A stretch of 22,500 bases of DNA from Priapulus caudatus (lineage: Eukaryota > Priapulida > Priapulimorpha > Priapulimorphida > Priapulidae). The notes below the pieces were generated by a model. That model was not told the DNA's origin. It saw nothing but the letters and a program-made list of their open reading frames with translations, and did not search any database. Below, piece by piece: positions 12,059 through 22,500 of the stretch. How positions within the stretch are numbered: the first letter of the stretch is position 1; every line of letters begins with the position of its first letter. Location of the stretch: positions 235,510 through 258,009 of the forward strand of contig NW_014577270.1 in assembly GCF_000485595.1 (NCBI RefSeq). The letters are read 5' to 3'. A program made the position numbers and the translations under genes.

Positions 12059-13096
12059 TTCATTTAGCGGACAATTCGACTCGCTGTCCGGCGCTTGTTT
12101 CGTCGCACAAGCGGTTGAGGAATTTAAGTGATCCAGAGCGACGGAGTGACAGAAGGAACGCGTGAAGATTTTCATGTAGGAGGTTAATTGTGTATCTATG
12201 TCGCCGGTGCCTTCAACATGCTTCTGTGCCTCCAAGCGTTCGCTTGCTTACGTTTGACGTGACGTCGTGTTATCAAGAGTGCATGAATGAGAGAATTCTC
12301 TTAAATACGTACACTGCTGGTGCTGTGACATATTAGCCTACATGACACACCAGTATGCGTCGTCGACTTTGCCTTCTAGCGATTGCTCAGACGTTCTTGT
12401 GTTTGCGTCGACGCCGGGACATCTGCCCGCAGCTTGGGAGCGTTTACAGGAACTAATAAAATCACGTTGTCTCCATTAGCAAACGCAATTATGCGGTGCT
12501 AGTTGAACAATGTCACCGTCGCTGCAATTAAAACATCGTTTCAGCGTCACTTCAACAAAACTCCAGTGCCGTTAGAAGTCATCACCACCTTTGCTAATCG
12601 TCTGAACGCACTGGTTCCGCCTATTCCGTACTTATTCCGCGTGTTTTTCCCCTAGAGATTGATGTCGTTCGCCGTGAGATGAGCGAAAGCAACCTTGCAG
12701 TAAGGGTCTATGTCGTCACGATGTCGTTAGAGGGCGTACCGTCGCTTCACGTCACCTAATGATCTTTTTGCTGTTTCAGTATTGCAGTTTCTCCGTTGGT
12801 CTATTCTGTGCGTAGCGTGGAAAACCGAGGTTTCGACATTATATAGGTCTTCTGGTAAGTCTGCATTCGTAATTAGGAGAGTAGTCGTCTACGTACGTTT
12901 TATTATTACAAATATATATTCAATACATTCTAAGGAGCTATATACTATAAGGGTTGAACATTATGGTTATATTATGTCATACATGCATGAATACCAGCGA
13001 TTTATTTCTATACATTATGGGCATGTGCATAATAACTCTAAATGATTCAGATAATACACCATCACAATCCAATGTAGTTATATATATATATATATG
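12059..13096. other. Far upstream region of gene B
   Basis: Non-repetitive, moderate-GC sequence. A TGACGTGACGTC stretch at 12255-12266 resembles tandem CRE half sites. A possible non-coding exon, 12780-12854, is bounded by a good acceptor (GCTGTTTCAG to 12779) and a good donor (CTG|GTAAGT at 12855). It could be an upstream 5' UTR exon of gene B, spliced to 14326, but nothing links them beyond the splice sites. Confidence 0.25.
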
Positions 13097-13212
13097 ACGT
13101 GACGTGACTGACTGAGAGAGAGAGAGAGAAAGAGATAGAGAGAGAGAGAAAGAATCGGAGCCGACCTGAGAAATGGAAGAGAGAGAAACGGAGAGAGAAG
13201 AGAGAGGAAGAG

Positions 13213-13253
<41 letters not shown>

Positions 13254-13864
13254 TGAGAGAGAGGAGAAGAGAGAGAGAGAGAAGAGAATGGCGAGGAACG
13301 GGGCTGTCGCGAATTCATAACAATATCGGCATTTCCCACAGTCATTTACCGCCATTATATCATAAAAAAAAGTATATATATAATATATAATCATATTATA
13401 TATTATATTATATATTAATGTGTGTGTGTGTGTGGGGTGGGTGTGTGTGGTGTGTGTGTGTGTGTGTGTGTGTGTTGTGTGCGTGTGTGTTGTGTGTGTG
13501 TTTCTGCGTCTCTCTTCTCTCTCTCTTCTCTCTCGTCTCTCTCTCTCTTCTCTCTCTATTATATATATATATATATATAATATATATTATACTATCTTTT
13601 TTTTTATTGATATAATGGCGGTAAAATGGCGGACTGTGAGAGATTGCCGGATATTGTTGTGAATTTCCGACAGCCCCGTTCCTCGTCCATTCCTCTCTCT
13701 CTTCTCTCTCTTTCTCTTCTCCTCTCGCTCTTCTCTCTCTCTCTCTCTCTTTCTCTTTTCTTCCCTCTCTTTCTTTCTTTCTCTCTCTCTCTCTCCCTCT
13801 CTCTTCTCTCTCCGCTCTTCTCGCTCTGACCCTCGCTCTCTCTCCCTAGTTCTATTCTCTCTCG

Positions 13865-13932
<68 letters not shown>

Positions 13933-13933
13933 G

Positions 13934-14005
<72 letters not shown>

Positions 14006-14019
14006 CAGTCACGTCACGT
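13097..14019. mobile_element. 0.9-kb fold-back (inverted-repeat) element
   Basis: Outer ends match exactly as inverted copies (ACGTGACGTGACTGACTGAG, 13097-13116 and 14000-14019). Inside each are GA or CT microsatellites. A unique segment follows, 13285-13371, which pairs with about 13595-13692 (containing AACGGGGCTGTCG, ACAATATC, CACAGTC and TACCGCCATTATATCA) at high but imperfect identity. TA-rich stretches flank a TG/CT-rich centre (13418-13560). No transposase frame and no clear target-site duplication were found. It resembles a fold-back or long-TIR non-autonomous DNA transposon whose arms carry expanded microsatellites. It ends about 155 bases upstream of the gene B TATA-like box. Confidence 0.7.
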
Positions 14020-14173
14020 ACAGGTACAGTGAGTATCGTCGACACTACATCCTGGTGACCGCGGCGCGCTGTACGGCACGGCCGTCGAGCCGTAAACCGA
14101 GTCACAGGCTACACCCTCTGACACAGTTCTGTCGCCATTCCTAGCGCTCTCCGTCGCTGCCGCTTCCCAAACA

Positions 14174-14210
14174 TATATAGTTCACACGCGCCCGGGGGAT
14201 GACTGTCGCG
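14174..14210 (+). promoter_or_regulatory. Possible TATA promoter of gene B
   Basis: A TATATA element at 14174-14179 (ACATATATAG) would place a transcript start near 14204-14210 and give a 5' UTR of about 175 bases that crosses a CT-rich stretch (14240-14280). The alternative is an upstream non-coding exon spliced at the acceptor GAGCTTCTTCTTCAG (to 14325), mirroring gene A. The sequence alone does not decide between them. Confidence 0.4.
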
Positions 14211-14336
14211 GTCGCTGTGCAGTCGCGAGGGTTTAATCTCTCTCTTTTTTTTCTCTCTCTCTCTCTCTTTCTTTCTCTCTCGAAAAAATCTCACTGTGCG
14301 ATCATCCTGTGAGCTTCTTCTTCAGGTGGAGCGCGG

Positions 14337-14380
14337 ATGGTTGACTCGGATGGACGAAGCTACTATGTACGCGGTGTGAA

Positions 14381-14384
<4 letters not shown>
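14337..14384 (+). promoter_or_regulatory. Upstream ATGs/uORFs in the gene B leader
   Basis: Three ATGs precede the gene B start. The one at 14337 opens a 15-codon frame whose stop overlaps the main start as ATGA (TGA 14382-14384, ATG 14381-14383). ATGs at 14350 and 14365 share a second frame that stops at 14377-14379. If present in the mRNA, they would be expected to lower initiation or allow reinitiation at 14381. Confidence 0.5.
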
Positions 14385-19157
<4,773 letters not shown>

Positions 19158-19480
19158 TTTCGTAAAGAATGAAGTATATTTATGATCGATATTATATCGA
19201 TAGGCTTTGCATGCGCTGTAAATACGTTGTTTGATTTTATGTGCAATCGTGTGTCGTCGCTTTTGGTACTATTTCAGCTTGTTAACTGTTGTTTTTGTCG
19301 TAGTATTCCGCGCCCGATGTTGCTCTTTCATTTTATATTCGTCGATGAATGGTATGAGCTTGTTCGTGTTGAGCTGTTATCTAACTGCGTGGGAATGCTG
19401 GTGCTGTTTGTAAGCGCCGCTGCTGTTGCTGCGCGTTCACGTGGCTTATGTTTGCAATAAAAGTGAATTTGTTTAAGAAA
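19158..19480 (+). terminator. Gene B 3' UTR with polyadenylation signal
   Basis: After the TGA at 19155-19157 comes an untranslated region of about 300 bases, with a canonical AATAAA at 19456-19461 followed by GTGAATTTGTTTAAG. Cleavage is expected about 10-25 bases after the hexamer. Confidence 0.8.
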
Positions 19481-20730
19481 AAACAAGAACTATTTTTATT
19501 CCCGCAATGTTGCATCCTACTACTTCAGAAAATCACCTGTGTATGAATTATCCCAGAGAAGAATAATACACTGAAGTGCGGTTGTATACTATGATTCTTA
19601 TTTCATAAAGTTGGTATACATATATTATATATTAAGTATATTTAAATTTGAGGCTGGCACGACAGTTCATGATTCACAAACGTGTCAATATATTTATACC
19701 TAACTACTATTTAACCAACCGCCTTATTGTTCACGAAAAATACACGCGTAACCTAACTGAAACTATTAATGAAATATAAGATACCGCAGTTATTTTTTCT
19801 TAAATCCATGAATACAAAAATGTCCTGTTTAAGAATTCTGTTGCCTATGCCTGTGGCTTAAAAGTTGCGTAGCGCAAGTTCGTTAGTGGAGGCGCCTGCA
19901 GTGGCGACACCGGTGGTGGAAGCAAATGCGTGATTAAAAAAGTTAAAAATATAGTAAAGATTTACCACAATTTTTTTATGGAGCATAATTTGAACCTACC
20001 TTAACTGGGGAAATATACATTAAGACTTAACTATTGTTCGCCTTAGGAGTGGAAATTTCATTTGTCATAGAATAAATCGTAAGGACACGTTCAAAGTCAC
20101 CGCGTTCTTTGTGATGGTCTGTGAATCGTAGGTTGGATCTCTACCAAGCCCCATAATGTACTACTGATAGACAGCAATGATATTAGAAGATAAAGCCGTT
20201 CGTAGCTAGATCAAATCAAGGGTTCCGGGCCGAGTTCTTTCGATAAAACCCTTCGGGAAAAGAGACTAAAGGTGAAAAAATTACCAAAGATGTAAAAATT
20301 TCTAGATGCCGTAACATGCAGTACATTTACCGATTTCTTCAGCGTGTTTGACTTGGAATATGCGTACATGTAAATATACTTACATGTGCATACTTATTAT
20401 TTACATATACGTATTAAGTTTTAAATTAGCAATTTATAGTTACAATTTTTAAATAACGATAGAATTAATAAATAAGTATTGTAATATATGATATAAGGTG
20501 AAAACCTGCAAGCAGATTATTTATTACTTCTAGATTATTCACCCTTGTACGTTTATTTGAAGCGTGCATATATTATTGTACGTTATAGGCCCTACACAAT
20601 CATACGCACATGCACGCGCACGCACGCACGCACGCTCACACACACGCCACGCACGCCACGCACGTACTCATGCACACACACATGCACCCGCGCGCATGCA
20701 ACCGTTTGTCCCCTTTTAGTTCGGTGCAAC
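19481..20730. other. Intergenic DNA between genes B and C
   Basis: AT-rich and without coding signal. It includes a CA/CG-rich patch at 20602-20700 (CACGCACGCACG and CACACA words). A short complementary pair, AAGGGTT and AACCCTT, near 20218-20262 is too weak to call. No tRNA-like structure was seen. Confidence 0.45.
20602..20700. repeat. Degenerate CA/CG repeat
   Basis: Imperfect CACG and CACA alternation with ATGCAC words. The Thr/His-rich frame at 20545-20787 is an artefact. Confidence 0.8.
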
Positions 20731-20745
20731 GCGCCATCTAGTGGC
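20731..20745 (-). promoter_or_regulatory. CTCF-like motif, full consensus match
   Basis: The - strand reads GCCACTAGATGGCGC, which fits CCASYAGRKGGCRS at every position. It lies about 1.3 kb downstream of gene B's polyadenylation signal. Only occupancy data could show it is bound. Confidence 0.45.
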
Positions 20746-21650
20746 AAGCATCGTTACATTTCTGGAAACCAAATGCGCGTCGAATAGTATAAAAGATAAG
20801 ACATGAATGAAAAAGATATTAGACGCAATTTATCATATAAATTAATTATTTATTATAAATGCTACTTGTAATAAGTTAAAATGAAACAAATGACGTGATT
20901 GTAAAACGTTTTTACACAGAATGAATCTAATTTCTGATGAGTCACATTCGCCCCTCGCGACATATCTATACATAACATAATATGACAGCTAACTTTCATC
21001 TAGTTTCGCATTTCGTTATAATAGTAAAACCTCCACACGCGCGCATTCAGTCTGTTTAGGGTAAGTCAGTACACGTTACAGCAGTGTGTGTGAGATAGAT
21101 GCAGATATACAGCGTTTGCACTTCTTTTAACAGTATAGCAAATGTCTTTCTTCCGAAACATATACACACGAGCATCGCATAGCATTAATCATTGCTCGCT
21201 AACAAAGGCAGAGAAGATCGAGCAGCGGTAACATGTCATTGTGAATCATGTACCGTACTAGCCGTAAACGTAAAATCGTAACATATATACGCCCCGTCTA
21301 CCGCTCCGGTGATGGCGATGGTGTGACACACATTTAGGAAAGGAATTCGTCAATATGTAGGTTGAAACGTGCGCTGAATGATTCAGTGCGCATGTGACAA
21401 ACTTGCCATACATTACCGACGATAAAAGGGCATTAGATTTGCCGTACATTGCAGTGAAAGGTACGTCTAATCGACACACGCTGGCAGAAGCGGAGAATCC
21501 AAATAGCTATAGAGGGTATTGTGTGAATACCTAGCGCGCTGCTTCTTGAACTGGCCTAACAATTTACTCGATCGCTTATAGTAAATGGATCATGCTGGTC
21601 GTGGTGTGTGACCTGCACTCTTCAATGGCGCGCTGCGCTGTTCAATTCCA
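20746..21650. other. Unannotated intergenic DNA
   Basis: Non-repetitive, with one 73-codon - strand frame at 21258-21479 that shows no motif and no splice support. I see nothing further. Confidence 0.4.
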
Positions 21651-21660
21651 TGCGGATAAC

Positions 21661-21789
21661 CAAAGATGGCGGATTTTTTACAAAAGCGCGGAAATGATTT
21701 TAGTTCAGTGCTCATCCGACCGTGGCATTACAGCTAGTCAGCGCAGGAGCAGGCATGCATTGGGAAGATAGGGACGATTATGCGTAAGT
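21661..21789 (+). promoter_or_regulatory. Possible promoter and first exon of an unseen + strand gene
   Basis: CAAAGATGGCGGA at 21661-21673 resembles the YY1 promoter motif. An initiator-like TTCAGTGC lies near 21702. An ATG at 21755 opens 29 coding bases (MHWEDRDDY...) that end in a consensus donor, GC|GTAAGT, at 21784. No following exon is identifiable in the window, so this is tentative. Confidence 0.25.
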
Positions 21790-22130
21790 GCGGATAAATA
21801 TTAAATACAAGCTTGAGGCTGAGTGAACGTTGTTCCGGCCCTTTGTTACAGTCCAAAGCTGTATAGCTATAATCACTTGAGTACTACTGGCGACAACAGC
21901 ACATACCTACTACGCACACAGGGCGCTCGAGTGTGCCTGTGTGTGTGTGGGGTGGGTGAATATGTCCACCGAGAAATGCGAATGAAATGAAACCAAGTGT
22001 CAAACGTACTGACGCGTGGTTGGAACAGCGAGGTTGATCACAGAAACGCATGCCGATACGAATGCTTCGTATATGCACATTCCCCCCGTACATCCCACCC
22101 GTACGTCGACTGTGCTACCATCATCACCAG
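21790..22130 (-). other. Presumed 3' UTR of gene C
   Basis: Sequence following the gene C stop on the - strand. No canonical AATAAA (TTTATT on +) was found here, so the 3' end of gene C is unresolved. A short GT-rich patch lies near 21930-21955. Confidence 0.35.
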
Positions 22131-22500
22131 TTACGTCGCTCGGCCGCCGTCCGTCGCCGACACGTAGGTCGCCCGGCCACCGGTCGTCGGTGCCGCGTAC
22201 GATGCGCGCCCGGCATCCGTCGCCGACGCGTACGTTTCCTTGTCGTCTACTGTCGGCGAGACGTACGTCGCTCGGCCGACGACAGCGGTCCCATCATCGC
22301 GCGCGTCCTGGCTGTATTCCTCCAACTTCCTCTTGCCTCTGCCTTCGTTGAAGCCGTACCCTGCTCCGCCATACGTCGCCCCGCCGCGTCCGTACGGGTA
22401 ACCCACCGGGATCTTCTGTCCGTTGAAGTACGCCGGCACAGGGTTGAAGAACAGGTGGCCGTACTGGTACGCGTAGCGGAAACCGCGGTCGAAATCGTAG
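22131..22500 (-). CDS. Gene C: 3' part of a secreted-type Gly/Tyr-rich repeat protein (partial, runs off right edge)
   Basis: An open frame enters at the right edge and stops at TAA (22131-22133), giving about 123 residues. It begins YDFDRGFRYAYQYGHLFFNP, whose second half matches the shared motif of genes A and B. A Gly/Tyr-rich stretch (GRGGATYGGAGYGF) follows, then a charged linker with RGKRK (22326-22340), which fits a furin-type cleavage pattern. The tail has four 11-residue repeats with a [TS]Y start ending GRA or DKE (22137-22268). No cysteine is visible. The frame is open upstream past the GTG at 22439, so that codon is not a start; the 5' exons lie outside. Gene C is tail-to-tail with gene B. 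A structural extracellular role is inferred from kinship and composition. Confidence 0.75.
   Translation of the reverse strand, partial: YDFDRGFRYAYQYGHLFFNPVPAYFNGQKIPVGYPYGRGGATYGGAGYGFNEGRGKRKLEEYSQDARDDGTAVVGRATYVSPTVDDKETYASATDAGRASYAAPTTGGRATYVSATDGGRAT

Noticed and set aside
12255-12266. TGACGTGACGTC, resembling tandem CRE half sites
   Set aside because: A short motif far from any established promoter; similar TGACGTGACGT words also form the end of the fold-back at 13097. Not evidence of regulation by itself.
20218-20265. Possible hairpin (AAGGGTT/AACCCTT) considered as a small RNA or tRNA-like gene
   Set aside because: The stem is only seven bases, with no A/B box, anticodon arm or polymerase III terminator arrangement.

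Overview
The window is animal nuclear DNA. It has spliced genes with GT-AG introns, TATA-type promoters, an AATAAA polyadenylation signal, AT-rich non-coding DNA and a heavy load of simple repeats (CA, GA, CT, ATT, tetranucleotides) and fold-back elements. CTCF-type motifs and secreted Gly/Tyr/Pro-rich proteins suggest a bilaterian invertebrate, perhaps a lophotrochozoan. That placement is a weak inference, because nothing in the window is taxonomically diagnostic.

Three protein genes can be supported. Gene A (promoter near 3411, coding exons 3861-3899, 4862-5082 and 5337-5769, + strand) encodes a 230-residue secreted protein ending in about 15 GGGGY-type pentapeptides. Gene B (coding exons 14381-14428 and 16219-19157, + strand, polyadenylation signal 19456) encodes a roughly 995-residue secreted protein. 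It has a Gly/His/Asn/Tyr-rich N-terminal domain, GRGGFP hexapeptides, a 15-residue Pro/Gln/Tyr repeat block, a 17-residue repeat block and a unique tail; as sequenced its frame breaks near 16489-16494. Gene C enters from the right edge on the - strand (22500 to 22131). Only its last exon is visible: a Gly/Tyr-rich part followed by four 11-residue repeats.

The three look like paralogues. Each carries a motif of about 16 residues, roughly [KR]-G-x-R-[FY]-[GA]-Y-x-x-G-x-x-[FY]-[FY]-[KN]-P, just before its low-complexity tail (5392-5439 +, 16491-16538 +, 22440-22487 -). A and B also share a phase-0 intron inside the signal peptide and a longer, looser similarity upstream of the motif. All visible mature protein is cysteine-free. 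The window therefore looks like part of a cluster of secreted structural (matrix, tube, shell, cuticle or adhesive type) proteins that share an anchor domain and have unrelated repeat tails. I do not recognise the domain as a named family.

Region by region: 1-3400 is simple repeats and featureless sequence; 3411-5769 is gene A; 5770-14100 is intergenic, with tandem repeats, a degenerate terminal-inverted-repeat element (6651-7556), CA/GT tracts, two near-perfect palindromes and a 0.9-kb fold-back (13097-14019); 14174-19480 is gene B, whose large intron holds a 0.4-kb fold-back element with target-site duplications and a (GA)64 tract; 19480-22130 is intergenic; 22131-22500 is gene C. No tRNA, rRNA, CRISPR or bacterial features were seen.
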